A DNA stretch of 64,000 bases from Paenibacillus pabuli (GCF_039831995.1 NZ_JBDOIO010000005.1:868001-932000), one strand, 5' to 3'; shown: positions 34,748 through 42,969, counted from the first letter of the stretch. Made by a program: numbers and translations. The notes: a model not told the origin generated them from the sequence alone.

Positions 34748-35839
34748 ATGACTAAACGTATGGGGGCGTTGCTTCTAACGTTGCTGTTGACCGTGTCTTT
34801 GGCTTTGACAGCATGTAGCAGCAAACAAGAACCGAAAGAGGCTCTGAAGACGGCGGCGGCCAATGCTTCTAAACTGACTTCGTATGAGATGAGTTCCAAT
34901 TTCACAATTAATGAATTGAGCTATAAACCTTCCGACGAGTCACAACAAGACCCAACCATGACTCAGTTTATGAGCATGTTGAAGGATGCTCAGTTTAACG
35001 TAACTGGCGTATACCAAAGTGAGCCAATGCAAACAGAAATGACAGTTAGCCTTGAGCTCAAAGGTGATATGGGCATGACGTTCACCATTCCGATGGTGAT
35101 GACGGCTGAGAAGCTTTACGTTAAAGTGCCAAGCATTCCGTTCTTCCCAATCCCGGAAACGGTGGTTGGCAAATTCTTGGAGCTTGATCTGAAAGAATTG
35201 GCTGAGCAAGAGGGTACTGAATGGAACCCTGATGCTATGGACGCAGCCAAAACACAAAAACTGAGCAACGAAGTGATGGATGCTGTTCTTAGTGAATATG
35301 ATCAGGACAAATTCTTCAAAAACGTAGATGTTAAGGATGCACAGCTGCCAGAAGGTGTAGATGCCAAGCAGGTGGTGCAATTCTCCGTTACTAACGACAA
35401 CGTAAGTGAAGCGGTTAAGGTGATGATTACTAAAGCATTGCCAAAAGCGATTGATATTGTTGCTAAAGAAGAGTATCGTGACATGTTGCAACTGAACCAA
35501 ACAGATATTGAACAGGCCAAGGAAGATCTGAAATCCGTTGCAGAAGATAAAGAAGAAATGTCAAGAATCGATAGAATTAACGAAGTACTAAATATCAGTA
35601 AGTTCAACATCGATTTCGCATTGGATAAGCAGGATTTCCCGGTTTATCAAAAGATTGCAGCTGATCTGCTGATCACACCAGTGGATACCAAAGATGAAGT
35701 GAAGTTGGCCTTTACCGGATCCAACACATACACGAAAATCAATGAGAAGGCTGCCTTCAAAATCAATATTCCTACGGGTGAAAATGTAATCACAATGGAA
35801 GAGTTCGAAGAACTGATGAACGCTTCTTACGGATACTAA
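34748..35839 (+). CDS. Secreted lipoprotein of unknown function
   Basis: A 363-residue lipoprotein: a signal peptide with lipobox LTAC, C23 being the lipidated residue, then a Lys/Ala-rich linker. The mature part has two long alternating-polarity halves with YEMSSNFTINELSY near the start and FTGSNTYTKINEKAAF near the end, which suggests the LppX/LolA-like lipid-binding fold seen in DUF6612-type proteins. That family call is tentative. AGAGGAGAG precedes the ATG. It is a single-gene unit on the cell surface, ending in a bidirectional terminator shared with the convergent acetyltransferase. Confidence 0.8.
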   Translation: MTKRMGALLLTLLLTVSLALTACSSKQEPKEALKTAAANASKLTSYEMSSNFTINELSYKPSDESQQDPTMTQFMSMLKDAQFNVTGVYQSEPMQTEMTVSLELKGDMGMTFTIPMVMTAEKLYVKVPSIPFFPIPETVVGKFLELDLKELAEQEGTEWNPDAMDAAKTQKLSNEVMDAVLSEYDQDKFFKNVDVKDAQLPEGVDAKQVVQFSVTNDNVSEAVKVMITKALPKAIDIVAKEEYRDMLQLNQTDIEQAKEDLKSVAEDKEEMSRIDRINEVLNISKFNIDFALDKQDFPVYQKIAADLLITPVDTKDEVKLAFTGSNTYTKINEKAAFKINIPTGENVITMEEFEELMNASYGY

Positions 35840-35862
35840 GTTCATTCCTAGAAATGAGTGAG

Positions 35863-35898
35863 AAAAAGCCGCTTCGACTTTATGTCGGGCGGCTTTTT
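35863..35898. terminator. Bidirectional terminator between the lipoprotein and GNAT genes
   Basis: AAAAAGCCGC pairs with GCGGCTTTTT, with an inner CGAC/GTCG, so T runs exist on both strands. Confidence 0.9.
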
Positions 35899-35920
35899 GT
35901 TATTTTATAGTTTAAATCTG

Positions 35921-36490
35921 TTATTGCAGTGATTCAGATAAATCTTCAGCAATCACAGCATAAATTTGGTGATCCTGATAACTTCCGTTGATTTTCAGAT
36001 ATTTACGGGCAATGCCTTCAGCCTGAAAGCCGTTCTTCTCCAGTACACGCTGAGAACCGGCATTAGTGGGTAGGATTGCTGCCTGAATACGATTCAACTT
36101 CAAAGCACGGAAAGCATAGGCAACTGCGAGTTTAACAGCAGCTGTCATACGTCCACCACCCTGATAGTCAGGATGGATAAAGTAACCCATATCGGCATAA
36201 TTGGCAACGCCATAGGAGACGTTATTCAGGCTGATTTGTCCAATGAGAAGGTCGTCTTGGATGGTATAGATTCCGAACTGATAACCAGTACCTTCTTCTG
36301 CCGCCTTTAATCGCTCCTGAAGACGTCTTGTTTGAGCATGCAGTGTATAGAACTCATCATCTCGAAGAGGCTCTACAGCTTGGTAGGGAACGCGGGTAAC
36401 CTGGATCAGATCAAGATACGCTTGTGTATCATCGATAGTGAGTAACCGAAGGCTGATACCATTCGGAGTATCATACAGTGTTAAAGCCAT
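35921..36490 (-). CDS. GNAT family acetyltransferase (RimJ/RimL-like)
   Basis: A 189-residue N-acetyltransferase. ATG 36490 is preferred because the purine-rich site lies 12 bases upstream, whereas the earlier ATG touches that site. GNAT features are ISLRLLTIDDTQAYLDL, GYFIHPDYQGGGRMTAAVKL (acetyl-CoA pyrophosphate loop with QGGGRM), and LNRIQAAILPTNAGSQRVLEKNGFQAEG. It resembles enzymes acetylating ribosomal protein N-termini or small amines; the substrate is unknown. It lies 36 bases after tadA on the same strand and may be cotranscribed with it. Confidence 0.9.
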   Translation of the reverse strand: MALTLYDTPNGISLRLLTIDDTQAYLDLIQVTRVPYQAVEPLRDDEFYTLHAQTRRLQERLKAAEEGTGYQFGIYTIQDDLLIGQISLNNVSYGVANYADMGYFIHPDYQGGGRMTAAVKLAVAYAFRALKLNRIQAAILPTNAGSQRVLEKNGFQAEGIARKYLKINGSYQDHQIYAVIAEDLSESLQ

Positions 36491-36526
36491 AGCAGTGCAC
36501 ATCCTCTCAAGATCAACGTATAAGCA

Positions 36527-37027
36527 TTACTTCTTGCGCAACCGACGGAAGAATTGGGTCAGCATCGTGGAGCATTCAGGTTGAAGGACATCTGGAATTA
36601 CCTCGGTACGATGGTTGAACCGGGGTTCCTGCAACAAGTTCATCAAGGTTCCTGCACATCCGGCCTTGGGATCAGCAGTTCCAAATATAACGCGGGGCAC
36701 TCGGGACTGTACAATGGCTCCTGCGCACATAGGGCAAGGCTCCAGGGTTACATATAGGCTGCAATCAAGCAGGCGCCAGGCTCCGATCGTTTCGCTTGCC
36801 TGACGAATAGCAACCATCTCCGCATGTGCAGTGGAATCAAGAGTGGTCTCACGCAAATTATATCCTCGTCCGATGATCTGGTTGTTTTGCACAATTACAG
36901 CTCCGATCGGGACTTCTCCAAGTGCCTCAGCTTTAAGCGCCTCAGCAATGGCTTCACGCATCCAGAACTCGTGCTGCTGTTCCTCCGAAAGATGCGAAAG
37001 ATCAACCGGAATTGAGTGTTCATTCAT
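36527..37027 (-). CDS. tadA: tRNA-specific adenosine deaminase
   Basis: A 166-residue zinc deaminase that converts A34 of tRNA-Arg(ACG) to inosine. ATG 37027 is chosen because AAGGAG lies about 11 bases before it; a TTG further upstream overlaps that site. The zinc ligands and catalytic Glu are in TAHAEMVAI and LEPCPMCAGAIVQSR. Basic C-terminal FFRRLRKK completes the tRNA-binding helix. In B. subtilis tadA follows serS/tRNA-Ser on the plus strand; here it is inverted and separated by a few small genes. Confidence 0.96.
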   Translation of the reverse strand: MNEHSIPVDLSHLSEEQQHEFWMREAIAEALKAEALGEVPIGAVIVQNNQIIGRGYNLRETTLDSTAHAEMVAIRQASETIGAWRLLDCSLYVTLEPCPMCAGAIVQSRVPRVIFGTADPKAGCAGTLMNLLQEPRFNHRTEVIPDVLQPECSTMLTQFFRRLRKK

Positions 37028-37061
37028 TACAGTTAAAGCTCCTTCCAAAGCATTTATTCAG

Positions 37062-37075
37062 CGAACAAATATTCG
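37062..37075. promoter_or_regulatory. LexA-box-like sequence before tadA
   Basis: CGAACAAATATTCG matches the Bacillus SOS box CGAAC-N4-GTTCG except for one base. It lies about 35 bases before the tadA start. SOS control of tadA would be unusual, so this may be chance. Confidence 0.25.
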
Positions 37076-37100
37076 TTTGTTAACATGATGTGCATAAGTC

Positions 37101-37162
37101 TGTGGATAACTACCGAGTTGCTCACATAGTTATGAACATGATATCCACAAGCTTGTGGATAT
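37101..37162. promoter_or_regulatory. Cluster of DnaA-box-like sites including a perfect 22-bp palindrome
   Basis: TGTGGATAA (37101-37109) is a perfect DnaA box on the minus strand. ATATCCACAAG/CTTGTGGATAT (37141-37162) is a perfect palindrome holding two head-to-head boxes with one mismatch each. The sites lie in the 283-base gap between tadA and the divergent histidine kinase gene. The kinase coding region holds another perfect TTATCCACA at 37743-37751. Confidence 0.5.
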
Positions 37163-37310
37163 GTGTATAGTTTTAGTGATTAATCTCATTGTAGGCATCG
37201 CGAAGACAAAAAACAATGAAATTCGAGCTTTTCAGCCAAGCGGTAACTTTTGGACTAGGGGCATTTATCCTTTTCAAAACCACACACAACCGTTATGATG
37301 GAGATATGTT

Positions 37311-39701
37311 TTGCCATATATCGCCAAAGGGTACAAGCCGAGAGGTGAACTAAAAAAGTTGTCTATTAAAACGAAATTATCCATGATTATGTCGTGCTCG
37401 GTGCTTGTTATTTTGATTCTGAATATCGCACTGAGTTATTATACTACCGAGGAAAATCTTAGGCAGGACAGTGAAACCAAGATGGTCCTAACGGCCAAAC
37501 AGATTGCAATTTCTGTCGAACAGAATCAAAATAGTTCGGATTATGTAAAACGCCAGATTGGTAATAATCTATGGCTTGCTTCAGTCATGGCTGCAGAAGA
37601 ACTCGACCCGGATATTAATAATATCACAAATGAAGAACTTGTACGTTTAAGCAAAAAAGTGGGGGTATCGCATATCTCTCTAATGGAACAAACAGAGGAT
37701 GATATCGTGGTAACCCGCTCTTCCGATCCACGCGAAATTGGTTTATCCACAAAGAAAATGACCTATTGGTATCAAGCCTTTAAGCAATTGTTCGAAAAAC
37801 ATCAGGTTACCATCACTCAAGGGCAGAAACTGGATCATTTTTGGTCCGATGGTTTCGAGTACTCTACATCCAGTCCATCGGATATTGATATCTGGGGTTA
37901 CTATCATGATGGGCAGAGGAACTACATAATCAATCCCTTCTATAATAATGCTGAAGTTGATGACTATGTAAAGATCTCTGGTCCTGATGAGATTTTGAAC
38001 AAAATTCGTGAAGTGAATCCTTCCATCTTGGAGATCACGGGTATCAATCCATTGACTTTTGGCAGTCCAAACATGAGTGACGATGGCAGGGATAGCAACT
38101 ACAACAAGTTGAATAATAGACCAATTCGTTTTGGTACGTATCAGTATGGTACGGCAGATGAAGATCACCGCGCAGTAGTAAGGGCCATCCGAACCGGGCA
38201 GAATGTTTCGTTTGTCAGTGAGACGCATGAGCAAAAGGTGTTAAAAAGTTTCATCCCAATCTTCACTCCAAATGAAGCATCATATGTCATCAGTATTGTC
38301 ATGGACTATAAACAAATATCCTCCATGGTATCGGAACAATTGGTCAGTCATGCCTCCATATCGCTGGTGCTGCTGGAAATCGTGATCTTTGGCAGCTACT
38401 TGTTAGCAGGATATATTACACGTCCTATCCAATCCATTCTGGGCAAAGTGAATGATGTGGCAGATGGACATTTCGACTTCCGCCTAAAAGTGAGAAGGAA
38501 GGATGAACTGGGTCAACTGGCCAATCGGATTAATGCCATGATTCGCAATCTGGGCCACTATACCAACCGGTTGAAACAGATGTATGAGGAGAACAGAGCC
38601 GTTAAAGAACATCTGGAATCCATCATCAATCAAACCGCCGATGCCATTCATATTACGGATCTAAACGGTAAGGTGTTGCGGGTAAACCGGGCGTTCGAAC
38701 AACTCTATGGCTGGCGAAGCCGAGAGGTTGAAAACCGCAGGCTGAAGATCATCCCGCCTGAGGCAGAAGAGGAAATGAAGCAGCAGCATGCCCAGCTCAT
38801 TGAAGGGCTGTCCATTACCTCGAATGAAACTGTATGGATGAAAAAAGATGGCACACGGGTAGAGGTTAGTGTCAGCACTGCGCCCGTGCGAGATGAACTG
38901 GGCGAGATTACAGCATTGATTAGTGTGTCGAGGGACATCACTAGCCGCAATCGGATGGAAGAACTTCTTAGACGCTCAGAGAAGCTCACAACGGTGGGTC
39001 AACTCGCTGCGGGTGTTGCGCATGAGATCCGTAACCCGCTTACGACACTGCGTGGTTTCCTGCAGCTGCAGCAAGAGACGAATAAACTGAATCATCGTCA
39101 TCTTGACTTGATGCTGTCGGAACTGGACCGCATTAATCTGATCGTAGGGGAATTCCTGATTTTGGCCAAACCACAGGCCGTTCACTTCCAGGAGCGGGAT
39201 ATCCGCTTCATTCTTGGCGATGTCATCTCACTCCTGGATAGCCAGGCACATCTGCACGGGGTTGAATTTGTATTAAATGCATCATCGGATTCAGCTATGG
39301 TACACTGTGAAGAGAATCAGTTAAAGCAAGTGTTCATCAATCTGCTTAAGAATGGTATGGAAGCCATGCCGGACGGAGGCAGCATTCGGATTCGCCTTGA
39401 CCATGACGAGGAATTAAATCGGGTGCGGATTGAAATTAAGGATGAGGGTATTGGAATTCCGGAAGAGATGATGCCGAAGCTTGGCGAGCCGTTCTTTACC
39501 AACAAGGAGTCTGGAACAGGGCTTGGTTTAATGGTCAGTCAGCGCATCATTCAATCACATAAGGGCATGATGGATATTAAAAGCGTCATGAACAAGGGCA
39601 CGACCGTTATCATCGATCTTCCGGCTACCACCAAACAGCTTCCGGAGAGCGTGGAAGAAGAAGATCAGGCGGAAGATGCACATACAGACGAAGAGAACTA
39701 G
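37311..39701 (+). CDS. Orphan PAS-domain sensor histidine kinase, sporulation-kinase type
   Basis: A 796-residue sensor kinase. It starts at TTG 37311 (GGAG seven bases before) or possibly TTG 37359 behind AGAGGTG. Membrane helices lie at about 24-45 and 342-364 and flank a 300-residue extracytoplasmic sensor domain. Next are HAMP (about 365-420), PAS (about 435-555, TADAIHITDLNGKVLRVNRAF), HisKA with H571 in GVAHEIRNPLTTLRGFLQLQ, and HATPase with NLLKNGMEAMP, DEGIGIP and GTGLGLMVSQ. The HEIRNPL-TTLRGFLQL box resembles Bacillus kinases that feed Spo0F. No response regulator adjoins it; an S4-type pseudouridine synthase follows 18 bases later. The Glu/Asp-rich tail is unusual. Confidence 0.92.
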   Translation: MPYIAKGYKPRGELKKLSIKTKLSMIMSCSVLVILILNIALSYYTTEENLRQDSETKMVLTAKQIAISVEQNQNSSDYVKRQIGNNLWLASVMAAEELDPDINNITNEELVRLSKKVGVSHISLMEQTEDDIVVTRSSDPREIGLSTKKMTYWYQAFKQLFEKHQVTITQGQKLDHFWSDGFEYSTSSPSDIDIWGYYHDGQRNYIINPFYNNAEVDDYVKISGPDEILNKIREVNPSILEITGINPLTFGSPNMSDDGRDSNYNKLNNRPIRFGTYQYGTADEDHRAVVRAIRTGQNVSFVSETHEQKVLKSFIPIFTPNEASYVISIVMDYKQISSMVSEQLVSHASISLVLLEIVIFGSYLLAGYITRPIQSILGKVNDVADGHFDFRLKVRRKDELGQLANRINAMIRNLGHYTNRLKQMYEENRAVKEHLESIINQTADAIHITDLNGKVLRVNRAFEQLYGWRSREVENRRLKIIPPEAEEEMKQQHAQLIEGLSITSNETVWMKKDGTRVEVSVSTAPVRDELGEITALISVSRDITSRNRMEELLRRSEKLTTVGQLAAGVAHEIRNPLTTLRGFLQLQQETNKLNHRHLDLMLSELDRINLIVGEFLILAKPQAVHFQERDIRFILGDVISLLDSQAHLHGVEFVLNASSDSAMVHCEENQLKQVFINLLKNGMEAMPDGGSIRIRLDHDEELNRVRIEIKDEGIGIPEEMMPKLGEPFFTNKESGTGLGLMVSQRIIQSHKGMMDIKSVMNKGTTVIIDLPATTKQLPESVEEEDQAEDAHTDEEN

Positions 39702-39719
39702 ACGAGGTGAGATTACCTT

Positions 39720-40421
39720 TTGCGTATTAATAAATTTATTAGTGAAACAGGCTATTGTTCCCGGCGTGAAGCGGACAAATTAGTGGAGAGCGGGAAAGTG
39801 ACCATTAATGGCTTAACCGCCGAACTGGGAAGTCAGGCTGAAGAAGGCGATGACGTACGGATCAATGGTCAACCCATTAAGGAAAAAAGAAAACATGTAT
39901 ACATTGCACTGAATAAACCTGTCGGCATTACGAGTACGACCGAGCAGCATATTAAGGGGAACATCGTTGACTTTGTGGGTCACAAGGAACGCATTTTTCC
40001 GATTGGCCGACTGGATAAGGACTCGGAAGGGCTTATTCTGATGACCAATGATGGAGATATCGTTAACCGGATACTTAGAGCAGAGGGACGTCATGAGAAA
40101 GAGTATATCGTTACGGTCGATCGTCCGGTCACGCCGAGTTTTCTCAAGGGGATGAGCACAGGCGTCAAAATTCTCGGCGAAATGACGCTGCCCTGTACCG
40201 TCACTCGGATCTCTGAGCGAGTATTCCGAATTATACTGACCGAGGGGAAAAATCGGCAAATTCGCAGAATGTGCAGTGCTTTTGGTTACGAGGTGCGTAA
40301 ATTGAAGCGTGTACGTATCATGAATATTCATCTGGGTGAACAGGCTACAGGCAAGTGGAGAGAACTGACAGCAGCGGAGAAATCGGAATTGGGTAGCCTG
40401 CTGGACTACGTCTTGGAATAA
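39720..40421 (+). CDS. S4-domain pseudouridine synthase (RsuA/RluF family)
   Basis: A 233-residue RNA modification enzyme. An S4 RNA-binding domain (about 1-60, MRINKFISETGYCSRREADKLVESGKV) precedes the catalytic domain with aspartate D99 in PIGRLDKDSEGLIL, and EGKNRQIRRMCSAFGYEVRKLKRVRI near the C-terminus. The pattern fits RluF-type 23S rRNA synthases, but family members differ in target and the site is not certain. It starts at TTG 39720, 18 bases after the kinase stop, and is probably cotranscribed with it. Confidence 0.92.
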   Translation: MRINKFISETGYCSRREADKLVESGKVTINGLTAELGSQAEEGDDVRINGQPIKEKRKHVYIALNKPVGITSTTEQHIKGNIVDFVGHKERIFPIGRLDKDSEGLILMTNDGDIVNRILRAEGRHEKEYIVTVDRPVTPSFLKGMSTGVKILGEMTLPCTVTRISERVFRIILTEGKNRQIRRMCSAFGYEVRKLKRVRIMNIHLGEQATGKWRELTAAEKSELGSLLDYVLE

Positions 40422-40446
40422 CAGGGCATTTAAAGTTCAATTAACG

Positions 40447-40493
40447 AAAGCTCTGCATCTCTTGTCAGAAGAAGAGAAGGCGGGGCTTTTTTT
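40447..40493 (+). terminator. Terminator of the kinase-pseudouridine synthase unit
   Basis: AAAGCTCTGC pairs with GCGGGGCTTT (G-U allowed) with an inner CTCTT/AAGAG, followed by a T run. Confidence 0.8.
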
Positions 40494-40512
40494 GATATCT
40501 CGCTAATTATAC

Positions 40513-40556
40513 AAAAAAAGGTCGTCCTCCTCTACCAGAGAGAAGAACGACCTTTT
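40513..40556 (-). terminator. Terminator of motAB
   Basis: On the minus strand ACGACC...GGTCGT forms the stem and is followed by TTTTTTT. It lies 17 bases beyond the motB stop. Confidence 0.88.
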
Positions 40557-40572
40557 ACAGTTGCATTAGCTT

Positions 40573-41391
40573 CTAGTTTGCTTGATTGACTGCTTTTACA
40601 GTCGGATTGTTACTTTGGTACTTCCGGATAATAGAAACCTCTACACGACGATTCTGAGCTCGTCCGACATTGGACTGGTTACTGGCAATCGGATGGTACT
40701 CACCATATCCGCTAGGTGTAAACTTTGCAGGGTCCAGCGCGTCGTTCAACAACAGGATTTTAAGGAAGTTCAGTGCACGGTCCGCACTTAGATCCCAGTT
40801 ATCCTTATATTGGCTGTTCGAAATGGGAATATTATCAGTGTGGCCCGATACAACCACTTCATATTCCGGGAACTCCTGCAGCATGTTGGATATGGCTTTT
40901 GCCAGTGAGCGCGATTCAGGCTTCACATCTGCACGCCCCGAAGAGAACAGAGCATTATCACTGATGGTAATCTTCAGTTCAGATTGATTCAGCTTGGTGT
41001 TGAGTTGGTCGGATAGCCCGTTTTTACTAATATATTGGTCCAGTTGTTTCTTGAGTTTTTCCAGGTCTTCCTGCTCTTTTTGAGCCATCTGCGCATCCGT
41101 AATTTGAGCAGATTTGTTCTTGGTGATCTCTTCAGGTACCTGTTTGTTTTTGCCCAGGTCCGTTGTGGCATCCGTAGGGTTCATGGATGTATGATCCAAT
41201 ACCCCTGCGCCGCCATTCAGCGCACTGCTTAGTGCCGAGGCCATCTGTTCGAACTTGGCTGCATCGAGTGAACTCATGGAGAACAACGTAATAAACAGGG
41301 CAAGCAACAGTGTCATCAAGTCAGAATACGGGAGCAACCAGCTCTCGTCTATATGTTCTTCATGCGGCTCATGTTTTTTAGCCTTTTTCAC
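40573..41391 (-). CDS. motB: Flagellar motor stator protein MotB
   Basis: A 272-residue stator subunit. One N-terminal helix (about 20-43) carries the ion-binding aspartate D24 in LPYSDLMTLLLALFI. A plug/linker with Gln and Lys repeats follows, then an OmpA-like peptidoglycan-binding domain (about 140-255) with VVSGHTDNIPI and RAQNRRVEVSI. Its first 14 bases overlap the end of motA. It anchors the stator to the wall while MotA drives the rotor. Proton versus sodium use cannot be decided safely. Confidence 0.96.
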   Translation of the reverse strand: MKKAKKHEPHEEHIDESWLLPYSDLMTLLLALFITLFSMSSLDAAKFEQMASALSSALNGGAGVLDHTSMNPTDATTDLGKNKQVPEEITKNKSAQITDAQMAQKEQEDLEKLKKQLDQYISKNGLSDQLNTKLNQSELKITISDNALFSSGRADVKPESRSLAKAISNMLQEFPEYEVVVSGHTDNIPISNSQYKDNWDLSADRALNFLKILLLNDALDPAKFTPSGYGEYHPIASNQSNVGRAQNRRVEVSIIRKYQSNNPTVKAVNQAN

Positions 41392-42178
41392 CTGATGATC
41401 CCTCCTTCTCTTCCAGCTGTCTACGTTCGGAAGGTGTCAGGAATACAGATAATTTTTGGTTGATGGCAATGGTGGATACACCGGATTGAATGGATAACAA
41501 TCCTTCAACCATCATCAGCTTGATCTCCATCTCTTTCTTGGACATCCGCTTCAACTTGTTGGACATTGGGTGCCACAACACGTAACCACTAAAAATACCA
41601 AGGAGTGTAGCGATGAACGCAGCCGCAATAGCGTGAGAGAGCTTTTCCATATCACTAAGGTCGGCCAGGGCTGCAATCAGACCTACAACGGCCCCGAGAA
41701 CCCCGAGTGTTGGAGCGTACATCCCCGCTTGTGCGAAGATCAATGCTCCCCCGCGGTGACGCTCTTCGGTGGCATGGATATCTTCCATCAATACATCACT
41801 AACAAATTCCTGGTCATTGCCGTCAATAATCATGCGCATACCGCTGCGAAGGAATTGATCGTCAATCTCTTCGACTTTTGATTCCAGTGCCAGCAAACCT
41901 TCACGACGGGTAGTGGAAGCCCAATCCATAAATGTGCCGATCAGTGAAACACGGTCAATCAGTTGCTGCTTTTTGAAGAGTACCCCGAAAAGCTTGGGGA
42001 TTTTTTTAACTTCAGACATTGGAAATGCCATGAAGATTGTTGCCGCTGTACCAACAAAGATAATAACGTAGGCTGCCGGGTTGTTAACCAGATTGATCAG
42101 GGGAGCACCCTTCAGGAACATCCCGAGAACAAGTGAAACCAGCCCTAAAACTAGTCCGATAATCGTTGAAATTTCCAT
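41378..42178 (-). CDS. motA: Flagellar motor stator protein MotA
   Basis: A 266-residue, four-helix stator subunit. The frame is open to 42217, but ATG 42178 follows GAGGTG by four bases and gives MEISTIIGLVLGLVSLVLGM, the usual MotA N-terminus. Charged loop residues for rotor contact lie in the cytoplasmic segment RREGLLALESKVEEIDDQFLRSGMRM. GAVVGLIAALADL and AIAAAFIATLLGIFSGYVLWHP form helices 3 and 4. It overlaps motB and lies behind a sigma-D-like promoter. Confidence 0.96.
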   Translation of the reverse strand: MEISTIIGLVLGLVSLVLGMFLKGAPLINLVNNPAAYVIIFVGTAATIFMAFPMSEVKKIPKLFGVLFKKQQLIDRVSLIGTFMDWASTTRREGLLALESKVEEIDDQFLRSGMRMIIDGNDQEFVSDVLMEDIHATEERHRGGALIFAQAGMYAPTLGVLGAVVGLIAALADLSDMEKLSHAIAAAFIATLLGIFSGYVLWHPMSNKLKRMSKKEMEIKLMMVEGLLSIQSGVSTIAINQKLSVFLTPSERRQLEEKEGSSGEKG

Positions 42179-42319
42179 CATACACCTCATCCATGAGATA
42201 AAATTGAATCCTTTCAAGCGGCTGTATTCGGGCTTCCGGACGAATGTTTTGCCGCAATCCGTTTAACCTATGGCATTTTTTAGAAATGCTGTAACAGTTA
42301 AAACGGTCATGTATACTAT

Positions 42320-42346
42320 TTATCGACCAGTAGGCCTTTTTTTTTA
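42320..42346 (-). promoter_or_regulatory. Sigma-D-type (flagellar) promoter of motAB
   Basis: On the minus strand TAAA, exactly 15 bases and GTCGATAA match the sigma-D consensus TAAA-N15-GCCGATAT closely. It lies about 140 bases before the motA start. A small GCATTT/AAATGC hairpin follows in the leader. Confidence 0.7.
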
Positions 42347-42413
42347 AGGGTTATTTTCAGGTATAATAAGAACAAATCAGCTCTTTAGGGGCCAAACAGG
42401 AGTGAAAAAGCCA

Positions 42414-42707
42414 ATGGGCGTAAAGCATGGACGGGATTATGAAGGAATATTGACAGATTTGACACAGGCGATTGGGCGTATTCCGGATCGTTATGTTTTT
42501 TTTGAAATGGATGCAGAAGATTGGTCCCGTTTGGGTGAAAACGAGCAGCTCGAAGTGGATGAAGCTCTGGCAGAGGATTTGTTCTATGCGCTGGGCACCG
42601 AGTCGGTCATTCCTGTAGGGAGTGGTGTGGTTATCCATGACAAGGAGCAGCATCGCATTCATATTTTGATTGGGGAAGAGGAATTGACATTTGTACCGCT
42701 TATCTAG
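42414..42707 (+). CDS. Small conserved-looking protein of unknown function
   Basis: A 97-residue acidic protein beginning MGVKHGRDYEGILTDLTQAI and ending ILIGEEELTFVPLI. ATG 42414 is chosen because CAGGAG lies 11 bases before it; a GTG at 42402 touches that site. No membrane segment, signal peptide or metal motif is visible. It stands alone, divergent from motA, with a possible structured RNA after it. No function is proposed. Confidence 0.7.
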   Translation: MGVKHGRDYEGILTDLTQAIGRIPDRYVFFEMDAEDWSRLGENEQLEVDEALAEDLFYALGTESVIPVGSGVVIHDKEQHRIHILIGEEELTFVPLI

Positions 42708-42734
42708 TGCCAAATATATGGGGAATTTCAGCGT

Positions 42735-42782
42735 GGAAACCGGGAGGGGAAATACCCGGAAGCCTTACGGCTATTGGTTCTA
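42735..42782 (+). other. Branched RNA-like structure after the 42414 gene
   Basis: AACC/GGTT can close a three-way junction holding CCGGG/CCCGG and AGCC-TTAC-GGCT hairpins. There is no T run, so it does not look like a simple terminator. Confidence 0.35.
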
Positions 42783-42797
42783 ACGCCATTTGCAGTA

Positions 42798-42827
42798 TTG
42801 GATTTTGAGTTCTGTACGTGGTAAGAT
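42798..42827 (+). promoter_or_regulatory. Promoter of the carbinolamine dehydratase gene
   Basis: TTGGAT (42798-42803), an 18-base spacer and TAAGAT (42822-42827) imply a start near 42834 and a 136-base leader. Confidence 0.55.
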
Positions 42828-42833
42828 GAGATT

Positions 42834-42960
42834 CATGAAACGGGCGAGCCGCAGAGCGGCTAACCTATGACGGTTGGGGTTACTGTGGTAGCACCAAGGT
42901 TTCGGGTGGCATGAGGAACGGGGATAGAGACTTACCCTTGTGCCATCTTTATGGGGAGGA
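42834..42960 (+). ncRNA. Structured leader of the carbinolamine dehydratase gene, class unknown
   Basis: GAAAC (42837-42841) can pair with GTTTC (42899-42903). They enclose a perfect AGCCGC-AGA-GCGGCT hairpin (42847-42861), an ACC/GGT hairpin and a GGT...ACC hairpin. A second module, GGCA...TGCC with an inner GGG...CCC (42907-42944), follows directly before the GGGGAGGA ribosome binding site. The layout (sensor-like junction, then a hairpin near the start site) is that of a riboswitch or protein-bound leader. I could not match it to a known class, including THF. Confidence 0.4.
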
Positions 42961-42969
42961 AGATAACGT

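Noticed and set aside
36554..37088. Plus-strand frames opposite tadA
   Set aside because: They are antisense shadows of a gene with all zinc-deaminase motifs.
42834..42960. THF, c-di-AMP or S-box riboswitch before the carbinolamine dehydratase gene
   Set aside because: None of the conserved blocks of these classes fit; it is reported as unclassified instead.
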